Source of the DNA: Vibrio sp. HI00D65
GTDB taxonomy: Bacteria; Pseudomonadota; Gammaproteobacteria; Enterobacterales; Vibrionaceae
Reading direction: 5' to 3'
Assembly: GCF_001635455.1 (NCBI RefSeq)
Contig: NZ_LWEH01000364.1
Location: forward strand, 248,001-312,000
DNA: 64,000 bases
Position numbers and translations under genes: made by a program. The notes under the pieces were generated by a model that saw nothing but the letters and a program-made list of their open reading frames with translations, had not been told where the DNA came from and made no database searches. Shown in pieces: positions 9,301-17,029 of this stretch (position 1 is the first letter of the stretch; every line of letters starts with the position of its first letter).

Positions 9301-9408
9301 AGGGTACTGCGAAACGGGTAACTTAGCGATGGAAAGTACACCGACTAACATTATCAGTATCGCAATAACCCACGCGAAGACAGGTTTGTCGATAAAATAT
9401 TTTGCCAT
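6307..9408 (-). CDS. RND multidrug efflux pump, inner-membrane permease (AcrB/MexB/VexB family)
   Basis: 1033 aa, the standard length of an HAE1 RND pump. The N terminus MAKYFIDKPVFAWVIAI and the repeated 12-TM, two-large-loop layout are typical. The proton-relay Asp pair is visible in TM4 (LLVDDAIVVVENVER) and the Lys in TM10 (GLATKNAILIIEFAK), so the pump should be active. It exports hydrophobic drugs, bile salts or detergents from periplasm and membrane, together with the adaptor encoded 2 bp upstream and an outer-membrane TolC that is not in this window. No local regulator is found beside it. The exact Vibrio orthologue (VexB, VexD, VexF and others) cannot be settled by eye. Confidence 0.95.
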   Translation of the reverse strand: MAKYFIDKPVFAWVIAILIMLVGVLSIAKLPVSQYPSIAPTTVMITTRYDGASAKTVEDSVTQLIEQSLTGIDNLRYVSSSSDNTGNVEITVTFNGGTNPDVAQVQVQNKLQSALPLLPLEVQQQGVKVSKSSANILLIVGLYSKDGRLDRNDISDFVFSKMSEPLSRVPGVGDIQVFGAPYAMRIWLDPFKLVKFNLTSAEVVSAIKQQNVQVTAGQLGATPMTQNTQFNAAISAQSRLKTAKEFNSIIVKSGTNGAHVELKDVARVELGANDYIMKNFYNGHPTAALGIKLATGANAIKTAEAVKKEVETLRPFFPDGLDVVYPYDTSPFVEKSIEGVVHTLFEAVVLVFLVMYLFLQNLRATLIPTIAVPVVLLGTFAVLYSLGLSINMLTMFAMVLAIGLLVDDAIVVVENVERIMHEEGLTPKEATYKSMEQISSALIGIALTLSAVFVPMAFMSGSTGVIYRQFSITIITAMSLSVVVALILTPALCATMLKPVNKNERPNRLFAAFNNIFGRFTNSYEGNVTSMLKHPLRVMVIWGAITAAGAWYFTTLPTAFLPDEDQGIFFAQVVLPSNSTQEQTDREMEKVAQYFMEQESDLVENVFTASGFSFAGTGNNMGVAFIGLKDWNQRESHNADVKSVVERSMTYFSGMRNAIAVSFAPPAAIELGTASGFNFYLQDRGAQGHEALIAAQDDLINLAQSNPNLVGVRPNGQADSSVYQLDIDTKKVLSFGLSMDDINSVLSSAFGGSYVNDFIDQGRIKKVYVQSDEQYRLSPSNIDLWYVKNADGDMISLGSFVSGHWQKGSPRLERFNGISSVNIQGGVTDGYSTGDAMRDIEALAKQLPPGFSIAWNGLSYEEKQSGSQAPLLYVLSVLVVFLVLAALYESWSVPIAVLLVIPLGVIGTLLSIGLRDMANDVFFQVGLLTTVGLATKNAILIIEFAKDRCSHGVSIIDATLEAVRSRIRPIIMTSLAFGLGVLPLALSSGVSSGAKTALGTSVLGGMISSTLLGIFFVPVFFIVVERVFKRTSK

Positions 9409-9410
9409 GG

Positions 9411-10589
9411 CTACTTCTCCGTTTGTTGCTTAGGTACTGATTTTTTTGGGGAGCTTGAGGGGGCGTTAATATCGCTTGTAGATGTGTTATCAACGTTGAC
9501 TTGATCACCAGATCGAATTCTCTGTAAATTACTTGTTACAATCTCATCGCCCGCATTTAGGCCTGATGTGACACGCCAGTATTTACCGATGGCTTCGGCT
9601 ACTTTTATGACTCTACGTTCGACCTTGCTATCGTCTGTCACCAACATCACGATTGCTTCCCCTTTGCTGTTTCTTGATACAGATTTCTGTGGCACTAAGA
9701 TAGCTTGTGGATATCTACCAAGGTTGAGGCGAGCATGAATATACATACCGGGAAGAAGTTTGTGTTCTTGGTTAGGAAACTCGGCTCTTAAAATGACGGA
9801 ATCTGTTTTTGGGTTGATATTGGCTTCTGTAAATTTAACCTTCGCTTTGTAGGTTTGTTCATCATCGTCCCCGAGAGATATAGAAACGGTTGGTGTAGAA
9901 TCAAGAATCAAATCGCCTCGTTCACTTGAACGTTGTAAACGGGCCACTTCGCTACTTGAGCGGTTCAAGTCGACGTTTATAGGGTTTAGCTGCTGGATTT
10001 TTGCGAGCATTTGTTCTTGCCCAGATGAAACGAGTGCACCATCAGATACATAAGAGTGGCTAATTACCCCTGAGATTGGGGCTCTAACTTTTGTGTATTC
10101 TAGGTTAATCTCTGCTTGATGTTGCGATGCTTCCGCGACGTGGACTGATGAGAGAGATACTTCATAAATAGACAAATCATCATCAAGTTTTTGTTTGCTT
10201 ACAGCACCACGTTTAACAAGCTGTTTAGTTCTCTCTAATTTTGCTTTTGCTGCCCCCAAAGAAGCTTTGGCAGCTTCGAGCTTGGAGTTTGATATCAGCA
10301 AACTTGCTTCATATTGGGCAGGATCAATTTGATAGAGCGATTGCCCTTTTTCAACGAATGAACCTTCCTTGAATAATCGAGCAAGCACAATGCCATCGAC
10401 TTGCGGTCTGACCTCGGCTTCTCTAAAGGCATTCGTATGTCCTGGTAGATCTAACAAAACAGGCTGACTGGTTGTTTCTATGGTAAGGGTATCTACATCG
10501 ACTAAAGGGCGTTCTAAAGTTTGGGGAGTGATATCACCACACCCTAGAATAATAAGAGGGATGAGTGATAAACCGATTTTTTTATACAT
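9411..10589 (-). CDS. RND efflux periplasmic adaptor (membrane fusion protein), lipoprotein
   Basis: 392-aa AcrA/MexA-type adaptor. It starts MYKKIGLSLIPLIILGC, a lipoprotein signal with the lipobox Cys at residue 17, so it should be anchored to the inner membrane. Then come the split lipoyl halves (EVRPQVDGIVLARLFKEGSFVEKGQSLYQIDP and, after a helical hairpin rich in Ala, Lys and Glu, EYTKVRAPISGVISHSYVSDGALVS, here cited as two landmarks), a beta-barrel domain and a membrane-proximal domain. The C-terminal tail is low-complexity, rich in Ser, Lys and Gln. It is the first gene of the two-gene operon and links the RND permease to TolC. The promoter should lie in 10590-10769. Confidence 0.94.
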   Translation of the reverse strand: MYKKIGLSLIPLIILGCGDITPQTLERPLVDVDTLTIETTSQPVLLDLPGHTNAFREAEVRPQVDGIVLARLFKEGSFVEKGQSLYQIDPAQYEASLLISNSKLEAAKASLGAAKAKLERTKQLVKRGAVSKQKLDDDLSIYEVSLSSVHVAEASQHQAEINLEYTKVRAPISGVISHSYVSDGALVSSGQEQMLAKIQQLNPINVDLNRSSSEVARLQRSSERGDLILDSTPTVSISLGDDDEQTYKAKVKFTEANINPKTDSVILRAEFPNQEHKLLPGMYIHARLNLGRYPQAILVPQKSVSRNSKGEAIVMLVTDDSKVERRVIKVAEAIGKYWRVTSGLNAGDEIVTSNLQRIRSGDQVNVDNTSTSDINAPSSSPKKSVPKQQTEK

Positions 10590-10726
10590 AAAATGAAACT
10601 CTAAGCTAAAGTAATGTTGTATTTTAAGTTATGCCTAAAGAGTCACTAATATAAAGGAGGACTAAATATATTAACTTAGAGACAAGCTAATATACGTCTG
10701 ATTGGCTTTTAAGGTAGGGAGAATAA

Positions 10727-10751
10727 CTCGGTAGCGATCAAGCATACCGAG
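10727..10751 (-). terminator. Probable terminator of the toxin cassette
   Basis: CTCGGTA / TACCGAG, a 7-bp stem with an 11-nt loop, 19 bp past the stop codon of the last ART gene. The trailing sequence on the minus strand (TTATTCT) is only moderately U-rich. Confidence 0.45.
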
Positions 10752-10769
10752 ATTATTACTTAGTTGATG

Positions 10770-11543
10770 TCAGATGCAGTAGAGGGAACTCCGGTTTCGA
10801 ACTGCTACTTCTTCACCGCTGTAACTGTCATAAATGTGGATATCAGGTTCCGTTTTTAGGTACCGAGCGGGGTTCTTTACTTCACGCATCTTTATGTAGT
10901 TTTTGTTTGGTGAGACTCGCTCTATCGCTTCTACTCGAAAGTAAGTGTCTGGCTTAGCGAGTATTTCTGCTTCATCTGGTTTGAACGTATACGCGTTAAT
11001 GGCGCGACCTGCCGACTTAAGTTCAATTTTGAATTGAGCAACAGATAAATCATCATAAACGTTAGTTGAAGAGAAGCGCTTGGCGACACTAGGCAGTGTA
11101 GATGTCGATAGAAACGCTTTCTCATGCAGAATATCACCCACGTTGAGTTTATCGAGTAGTACGTTCTTGATGGATGAGCCACGGTAAACCGTACCTTTGT
11201 AGTTAGGCAGTTTATTCATCACATTTCGCATGTGGAATACGCGTGATTTTAATGTACGGCCAAACATTTCGGATAAGTAGCCCTCAGGCTCTCCCGCTCT
11301 CATGTATTCATTCACCACATCATGGTCAACTCGACCGTAATTTTTGATAGCAGAGTACTCTTCACTGATCATCTTTCTTTCAGCTTTTACATGGTGTGTC
11401 GTTGCCCAATCCATCAAGTCATCCGCAATTTGTTGTTGCGCCTGATAGGAGAGTGAACGCTCTTTAAACTCTGGAAATTCCTCACTTTGTGCCGAAAAAC
11501 TTGTCAATAGAGAGAGACAAAGCGCCCAAATAAATTTTTTCAT
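10770..11543 (-). CDS. Secreted ADP-ribosyltransferase toxin (R-S-E class), second enzyme of the cassette
   Basis: 257 aa with a signal peptide (MKKFIWALCLSLLTSFSAQS). The ADPrib_exo_Tox fold is readable: an N-terminal helical part with ISEEYSAIKNYG, the NAD-binding Arg121 in TVYRG, the STS motif at 146-148 (AFLSTST), and the catalytic E-A-E at 191-193 followed by ILAKPDTYFRV. The ExE form belongs to arginine-directed mono-ADP-ribosyltransferases. The mature chain has a single cysteine, the second-last residue. Its last 17 residues match in spacing the tail of the neighbouring ART: YSGEEV, 6 residues, then S-L-x-C-x. It sits 15 bp after that gene and looks like a diverged paralogue of it. No immunity gene is seen, so a eukaryotic target is more likely than a bacterial one. 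The protein target is unknown. Confidence 0.88.
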   Translation of the reverse strand: MKKFIWALCLSLLTSFSAQSEEFPEFKERSLSYQAQQQIADDLMDWATTHHVKAERKMISEEYSAIKNYGRVDHDVVNEYMRAGEPEGYLSEMFGRTLKSRVFHMRNVMNKLPNYKGTVYRGSSIKNVLLDKLNVGDILHEKAFLSTSTLPSVAKRFSSTNVYDDLSVAQFKIELKSAGRAINAYTFKPDEAEILAKPDTYFRVEAIERVSPNKNYIKMREVKNPARYLKTEPDIHIYDSYSGEEVAVRNRSSLYCI

Positions 11544-11558
11544 TGCTTGATCCTTAGC

Positions 11559-12308
11559 TTATGTACAAACGAGAGAGTGCCAAAATGACGTTTCTACTTC
11601 TTCACCTGAATAGAGGTTATATTTCTGAGTGTTCTTGACGGCAGATGCCTTCACCGTTTCCACGCCGATGTAGGTATGGGTAGAGGTTCGCTCTATCTGG
11701 GTGATTCGAAAATGTGCATTTGGCGCAAACAGAACTTCTGCTTCTTTGCTGTATTCCGAAAGCCCTGCAATGGTGTGACCCCCTTGATTGATCTTGACTT
11801 CAAACAGCACTCGCTTGAGCCTTTGCGGGGAGTTGGGATGCACTACCGAAAAGCGCTTAGCGACTTCTGGGATAGTTGAAGTGGAGGTAAATGCTGGCTC
11901 GATCAACACGTCCCCCTCTCCGAGCTTATTAAGTAAAGATTGCTTTACCCAAGTGCCTCGATAGGCGGTTCCTTTGTATTTTGGCAGCTTGTTGAGGGCT
12001 GATTTAACCGTGCGAATATAATCCCTCGCATCTGCTCCCGCGACCCCCCATGTTGAGGTGTCAGTCGCCCTTAGGTAGTCATTAGCGGTCTGATAGCCAG
12101 AAATTGAAAAGTCTTCCACAGCTTCTTTTTCATTGGCAGTTATGAAGGAGTAGCGCCAACCATTGGAGGCCTTTGACCAGTCTTTGAAGTCTTCTACTAG
12201 CTGGGTCATTTCTTCCTCTGAACGGTTTGGCTGTTTGAGCGCATCAAACGGTTGAGAGAATGCAGTAAAACTCAGACAACAGAGCAGTAAAAAAAAACGA
12301 GTATTCAT
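11559..12308 (-). CDS. Secreted ADP-ribosyltransferase toxin, Vis-like
   Basis: 249 aa with a signal peptide of about 19 residues (MNTRFFLLLCCLSFTAFSQ). ART landmarks: Arg117 in TAYRG, the STS motif (FTSTST, residues 140-145), and the catalytic E189-A-E191 followed by VLFAPNAHFRI. Length, signal peptide and motifs agree with Vis, the arginine-type mono-ADP-ribosyltransferase described from V. splendidus; identity with Vis is from memory and not aligned here. The only cysteine of the mature chain is the penultimate residue (SLVCT end). It lies 12 bp after the 865-residue gene and 15 bp before a second ART, so all three are probably one mRNA. It should modify a host arginine using NAD; the target is unknown. 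Confidence 0.9.
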   Translation of the reverse strand: MNTRFFLLLCCLSFTAFSQPFDALKQPNRSEEEMTQLVEDFKDWSKASNGWRYSFITANEKEAVEDFSISGYQTANDYLRATDTSTWGVAGADARDYIRTVKSALNKLPKYKGTAYRGTWVKQSLLNKLGEGDVLIEPAFTSTSTIPEVAKRFSVVHPNSPQRLKRVLFEVKINQGGHTIAGLSEYSKEAEVLFAPNAHFRITQIERTSTHTYIGVETVKASAVKNTQKYNLYSGEEVETSFWHSLVCT

Positions 12309-12320
12309 AGTGTCCGCCCT

Positions 12321-14918
12321 TTATTGGTATTGGTAGCTGTTAGGGCTTAAATCACATGCAATACCGAAAGTGTTCTGATTGATGACGGCATATCTTAGAG
12401 CCCCAAACATATTGAGCTGTTGGCGAGTGACGGCGTCGTACCATTCTGATACAGGTGAAATCCAATACAGGTCATCATCAGCCGCAACATCAAGCAGTGC
12501 GCTCTTAAGGTATGGGTAGTAAATCATGCAGCTACGACCCGGTTTATCGGTAAAGTTTTCGTTTGTATTGCTTAAATTATCGAGTTTTTGATTGAGTTCA
12601 GATGTTGGGTTAAAGATGGCATCGATAGAACGCTCAATGCGCGCATCGTAGCTATCAGGGATAATATCTGAAATCAGGTAGCGCATTAGGTGCGCGGGTA
12701 GCATCTCTGAGAACAGAGCGGTGACTTCACCTTCCCCAGAGGCGTAGTGTCCAGTAGAGATATGTTGAGAGTGGATGATCGACGTATAGCGCTGGAATTG
12801 ACCCACTTGCGAATGTAGCCATTCAATGCCGTTACTGTCTGAAACACTGATTGCTTCAGCAAGGCGAGTTTTTACGATCCCTTTCGCGAGTTGTAGCGTG
12901 TTGCCTTCCAGGTGAGCAAGATCCAGTGAGGACGACTTCAGTGCAGAATAAATCAGTGGCGCATTTTTTTGAAGATCAATGCTACCTGGGTAAGTGAAGC
13001 TATAAAACTCGATGGCTCTCTTAGCTTGCCATTCGCTCTCTAGCGCAGTGGTAATCAAGCCACCAAGCTTTTGATAGCGCTTCGAATGCACATAGGCGCC
13101 TTTGCCAGAGTAGTTTGCGTGCCAATTGTTGATGTAATGTAGCGACGCTTGTCGTGAAAGGTTCTCTTTTTGAAGGTAAGACAAGCTCCACCCAGCACAT
13201 GCACTACCGCCACCACATTCACCTTCAAGCATTGCGCTTGAGTCCAGTAACCAGTGATAAACCTGTTGTTTGTCGAATTCAGCTTGCTGTTTTAGACGTT
13301 GCTGCGCAGAAAAATCTAGCAACTGTTGCTCCAACCAACGCTCCTCTGCTTCGGCATTCCAACCATGATCAATGAGGTTACTAAGTGAATCGAAAAGCAC
13401 GCGTTTTACAGCTTCTTTGCTTGGCGGTGATATCTGAGCAATAACGGTATCTTCAGATGGAATAAATGGGCGAGTTTCTGCTGGCACCCAAGCGTACTCA
13501 ACGCAACCCCTAAAGTTTGGGTCGCCTCCTAGAATGCCAATACGAACGCATTTTTCGTAACCACTTTGCAGGACGATCTCTTTGTTGCGTATTTCTTGTG
13601 TTGTTGCTGGGCGCCCCAGAATACTGCGTGTCATCTCGTCAATGGCGCTGCGATCGGCTTGTCCCTTGAAGAAATTATGCATGGTTTCTACCGAATCTGA
13701 ACCGAATAGTCGCTCTATGGCGATATCACCTTGTGTGAACATCTCTCTTTGCAGCTTACTCATCAGTAGATTGACATGATTATCTGCCGTTTCGATGATC
13801 TGTGTTTTAGCCGCAAGTGTGCGTGCATACAGCTGTTGAACTGCAGCTTGGTCTAGTCCCTCAATTTGACCTGTTCGTAACTCATTCAGTTTGGCAATGG
13901 CTTGGTCTAGCAGGTTCTGCTGACAATGCTGAAGTTTGGCCAGTGCGCGGTTGGCTTGGCGTTTTGAAGGCAATGCTGGTGGTAGGGAGTTACTCTCTTC
14001 AATATCATGCTCAGGGTAAAGGTCTGCCAGTACTCGAGTTTCTTCGCTACAGCTAGCGGCAATATCCGATGCAAATAGACGAGAGTCTTTATGGTCGAGA
14101 GCCAGTTGGCTAAAGATAGCTTTGCGGAGCTCGTGGTCGACCGCGGTGATCAGCTCTTCTGCCAGAATGGTTTGAGCCTTCACTACTTCTTGATAATGCT
14201 GCTGGTATTTGAGGGCAAGATCGGTGGCAAAGCCGCGTGCAACGGCGTTCAACATCTCTTGCTGGTCTGAGGCGAGTTCTGCCCAATAAATTTTGTCTCT
14301 TAAATCTTGCTGGGTAACGAGATCCTCATGAACGTGATAACTGTAATGGTTACCTGCTGCAATTCTATCCCAGCGACTACTCAAAATTTGGCGGTCGATC
14401 TCTCTCGCAGGCAACTTTAAAACGCCAAACCAATCGACGAGCCCCATTACTGTGGCAAATCGATCGTAAGAGGTGCGTGATTCATCTTGGAAGCTAGTTG
14501 CGACCTCATTTGCCCAAAGCCCTACGGCAACCGCGTCGCCAATCGGTCCCAGCGCCTCCAATGCTCCTTGCGCTAGCCCTGTCGTTGAACGGCCCAAAGT
14601 GTCCATCAGCCTTGCAGCTTCCTCAGGTGCTAGCGTAACAGCCGAGGTGGGCCCTGTTTCTAGTAAGGTGGCAGTTTCAGGGAAAACATTACTGGCTTCA
14701 GAGAGAGAGGGTTTTAAGTCGACAATGTGCTCTGGCGCTGATGGAAAAAGGTTTTCAGGAGTAATACCTTCACCGAAGGCATCATAATTTTTTTGTCGGA
14801 CCTGATGAAAGCTTTCGCTGTCCAAGACGTTATATTCGTCTCCGATGTTACAGACTTGAAAGGCATTAACGTTGGATGAAATCATAGCAGTGATAAGTGC
14901 TAATCTCTTTAACTTCAT
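12321..14918 (-). CDS. Large secreted protein, putative binding/translocation partner of the two ART toxins
   Basis: 865 aa, first gene of the cassette. A signal peptide (MKLKRLALITAMISSNVNA) predicts export. I recognise no catalytic domain. Residues about 112-170 hold two hydrophobic or amphipathic helices (TGLAQGALEALGPIGDAVAV and FATVMGLVDWFGVLKL) joined by an acidic turn, a layout like the helical hairpins used for membrane insertion by AB-type toxins. Residues 220-430 are long helical, Gln- and Glu-rich stretches. Later parts contain two close cysteine pairs (EKC..RGC; GECGGGSAC). The mature protein has nine cysteines, an odd number. Its position before two small secreted enzymes, and the lack of its own enzyme motif, point to a delivery role. 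That role is inference; it could also be a separate toxin. Confidence 0.6.
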   Translation of the reverse strand: MKLKRLALITAMISSNVNAFQVCNIGDEYNVLDSESFHQVRQKNYDAFGEGITPENLFPSAPEHIVDLKPSLSEASNVFPETATLLETGPTSAVTLAPEEAARLMDTLGRSTTGLAQGALEALGPIGDAVAVGLWANEVATSFQDESRTSYDRFATVMGLVDWFGVLKLPAREIDRQILSSRWDRIAAGNHYSYHVHEDLVTQQDLRDKIYWAELASDQQEMLNAVARGFATDLALKYQQHYQEVVKAQTILAEELITAVDHELRKAIFSQLALDHKDSRLFASDIAASCSEETRVLADLYPEHDIEESNSLPPALPSKRQANRALAKLQHCQQNLLDQAIAKLNELRTGQIEGLDQAAVQQLYARTLAAKTQIIETADNHVNLLMSKLQREMFTQGDIAIERLFGSDSVETMHNFFKGQADRSAIDEMTRSILGRPATTQEIRNKEIVLQSGYEKCVRIGILGGDPNFRGCVEYAWVPAETRPFIPSEDTVIAQISPPSKEAVKRVLFDSLSNLIDHGWNAEAEERWLEQQLLDFSAQQRLKQQAEFDKQQVYHWLLDSSAMLEGECGGGSACAGWSLSYLQKENLSRQASLHYINNWHANYSGKGAYVHSKRYQKLGGLITTALESEWQAKRAIEFYSFTYPGSIDLQKNAPLIYSALKSSSLDLAHLEGNTLQLAKGIVKTRLAEAISVSDSNGIEWLHSQVGQFQRYTSIIHSQHISTGHYASGEGEVTALFSEMLPAHLMRYLISDIIPDSYDARIERSIDAIFNPTSELNQKLDNLSNTNENFTDKPGRSCMIYYPYLKSALLDVAADDDLYWISPVSEWYDAVTRQQLNMFGALRYAVINQNTFGIACDLSPNSYQYQ

Positions 14919-15136
14919 AGGTTTATCCTTATTGTTAGCGAAGTTATATGCTTAATTTAGAAAGCAAAAAGCCTCTCCTTGCCGAAATGGAAAAGAGATA
15001 ACTAGAGGTTGTTGTGTGGTGGTGCTTCGAAAAATCGTTTAATCAAATCACCCGGGTGGTGATATGAGGCTTAGTTTTGGTGTTGTGATTAGGGGAATAG
15101 CTTCCCCTAATCAGTCTTTATTGAATCTTGCTGAGG
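14919..15136. promoter_or_regulatory. Gap upstream of the toxin cassette with two dyads
   Basis: This holds the promoter of the leftward toxin cassette. ATCACC-N5-GGTGAT (15047-15063) is a short operator-like dyad. GATTAGGGGAA / TTCCCCTAATC (15087-15112) is an 11-bp perfect stem with a 4-nt loop, just past the end of the chemoreceptor gene, and probably acts as its transcription stop although the U-tract is weak. Confidence 0.5.
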
Positions 15137-17029
15137 TTAACGGTTCAGCTTAAAGGTACTGACTGCTTGCGTGAGCTTTTCAGACAGTGCAATAAGCTCT
15201 GACGCTTTCTCTTGGTTCGATGCAGATAAGTTTTGCGTCTCACGGGCTTTGTCATTGACGTCAACGATACTCTGGTTGATTTCGCCTGCCACAAGGGTTT
15301 GTTCTTCAGTGGCCGTGGCTATTTGCGTATTCATGTCTTCAATGACGGTAATAGAACTCGAGATTTCATTGAGTGAAGCCTGTGCTCTTTTCGCATTTTC
15401 CATGGTGACATTTGATGCCTCTCGGTTCATCTGCATCATTTCCATAGAGCTATTGGCTTCATGTTGTAGTGAGGTGATAACCTCTTGGATCTCGTTGGTG
15501 CTCTGCTGAGTGCGGTTGGCTAGGTTACGAACCTCATCAGCAACAACAGCGAAACCTCGGCCTTGCTCACCTGCTCGTGCTGCTTCAATGGCAGCGTTAA
15601 GGGCAAGTAGGTTAGTTTGGTCTGCAATATCTTTAATAACGTCCAATACACTACCAATACTTGAGGTTTTCTCACCTACGGTGTTGATAACGTCGGAAAC
15701 TTCTTGGATCCCTTGAGAGAGGCTCACAATACTGTGATTTACAGTATCGAAAGTTTGATTACCAGATTGTGCCTCTTGGGCAGCTTGCATTGCTGCTTCT
15801 GACGCACGGTGGGCATTTTGCGCGACTTCATCTACCGCGACCGACATTTCGTTCATTGCCGTCGAAGTTTGCTCTAGTTGTTCCATTTGTGAGGCAGAAC
15901 TGGCATTCACGCTGTCCGCTGCGTTGGTTATGCCTTCGGCAAAGGTAAACAGGTCGTTTGATGAGTTACGGATGGTTTCAATTGTGGTACTCAGCTCATT
16001 GACCATATCGTTCACTGCAGCATTGATACCAATCGCTTTACTTTGTTCCTGCTTGATTGCGGTAAAGTCACCAGAGGCAACTTTTGCAACAGTTGCTTCT
16101 ATCTCGCTTGGCTCTCCACCAATTGGGCGATAAACCAAAATTTCGACAACGTAGTAGACGCATCCAGCACAAATAAGTAGCAGTAATAAAGAGGTAAATA
16201 GAGTCTCTTGTAGGTTGTCATTTGAGTCCTGATTTACATTAGACTCTTTATCCCATGCCCATACACTCCAGCCAAGATCGTTGATTTTCGCCCCACTTGC
16301 TAGGAACTCAATATTCTTGTATGAGTATTCAAAACTTTCTTCTTTCGAAGTGTCACTATTTTTAAACGCTGGAATCTCGTTGAAGATATTCTTTCCAATC
16401 AAAGACGCGTTTTGTGCACCCAAGATAAAGCCATCTTCCCGGGTAACGAATACCTTGTTGTGCATAGTTAACTGTTCAGTGAATTTGCTGAGCTCTTCAA
16501 CTAGGATATTAAGTGCAACGACGCCCACAATTTTGCCTTGTTTGTAGATGGGAGTTGCCAAGGACATGACTTGATCACCGGTTGTTGCTTGATAAGGTCG
16601 AGTAATTATTTTTTCTTGACCACTCATTCCTTTTAGAAACCATTCGCGCTGTTTGGTTTTGGCGTTGAAATTCTCGATGATGCCATTCGTTGCTGAAGAA
16701 TAAGATGTACCGTCTTCTACCGCGAAGTAAACGTTGACCGATTTGGTTGTGTTTAACGCATTGTGCAGTGTTTCGATAGCACTTAAGGTATCAACATCAC
16801 CATTTTCATTGAAGGATAGTTCATTACTAACTACTCTCAACACATCAAAGTAGCGATTAATTTTCTGTCCAATCGTGTCTGCGATAAGTTGAGATTTATA
16901 CCCCAACTGTTTTTTGTAACTTATTGTCGACGAGGTCTCGAAATTCTTCCAACTTAAAAAGCTTGTCGTCATGATTAACATGACAGTTAGCCCCATAATA
17001 GAAAGCATTATTTTTATTTTAGCACTCAT
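15137..17029 (-). CDS. Methyl-accepting chemotaxis protein with dCache sensor
   Basis: 630 aa. The ATG at 17029 is preferred over an upstream TTG at 17041 because GGTGGAG precedes it. Layout: first TM helix (about residues 5-27), a periplasmic dCache_1-type ligand domain (YFAVEDGTSYSS, KTKQREWFLKGMSG, GDQVMSLATPIY, GKIVGVVALNILVEEL), a second TM near residues 275-300 (LLLLLICAGCVYYVVEILV), a HAMP-like linker, then the long coiled-coil signalling domain with the conserved hairpin tip DQTNLLALNAAIEAARAGEQGRGFAVVADEVR, cited as a landmark. It should signal through CheA/CheW to the flagellar motor. Cache domains of this type often bind amino acids or organic acids; the ligand here is not known. 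It is a single-gene unit. Confidence 0.95.
   Translation of the reverse strand: MSAKIKIMLSIMGLTVMLIMTTSFLSWKNFETSSTISYKKQLGYKSQLIADTIGQKINRYFDVLRVVSNELSFNENGDVDTLSAIETLHNALNTTKSVNVYFAVEDGTSYSSATNGIIENFNAKTKQREWFLKGMSGQEKIITRPYQATTGDQVMSLATPIYKQGKIVGVVALNILVEELSKFTEQLTMHNKVFVTREDGFILGAQNASLIGKNIFNEIPAFKNSDTSKEESFEYSYKNIEFLASGAKINDLGWSVWAWDKESNVNQDSNDNLQETLFTSLLLLLICAGCVYYVVEILVYRPIGGEPSEIEATVAKVASGDFTAIKQEQSKAIGINAAVNDMVNELSTTIETIRNSSNDLFTFAEGITNAADSVNASSASQMEQLEQTSTAMNEMSVAVDEVAQNAHRASEAAMQAAQEAQSGNQTFDTVNHSIVSLSQGIQEVSDVINTVGEKTSSIGSVLDVIKDIADQTNLLALNAAIEAARAGEQGRGFAVVADEVRNLANRTQQSTNEIQEVITSLQHEANSSMEMMQMNREASNVTMENAKRAQASLNEISSSITVIEDMNTQIATATEEQTLVAGEINQSIVDVNDKARETQNLSASNQEKASELIALSEKLTQAVSTFKLNR

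Noticed and set aside
12321..14918. Considered the large toxin-cassette protein as a PA-like binary-toxin pore subunit
   Set aside because: No calcium-binding PA N-terminal motif or beta-barrel-like pore region is visible; the protein is mainly helical.
15047..15063. ATCACC/GGTGAT dyad as a defined operator
   Set aside because: Only 6-bp arms and no known factor; kept only as a note in the gap entry.
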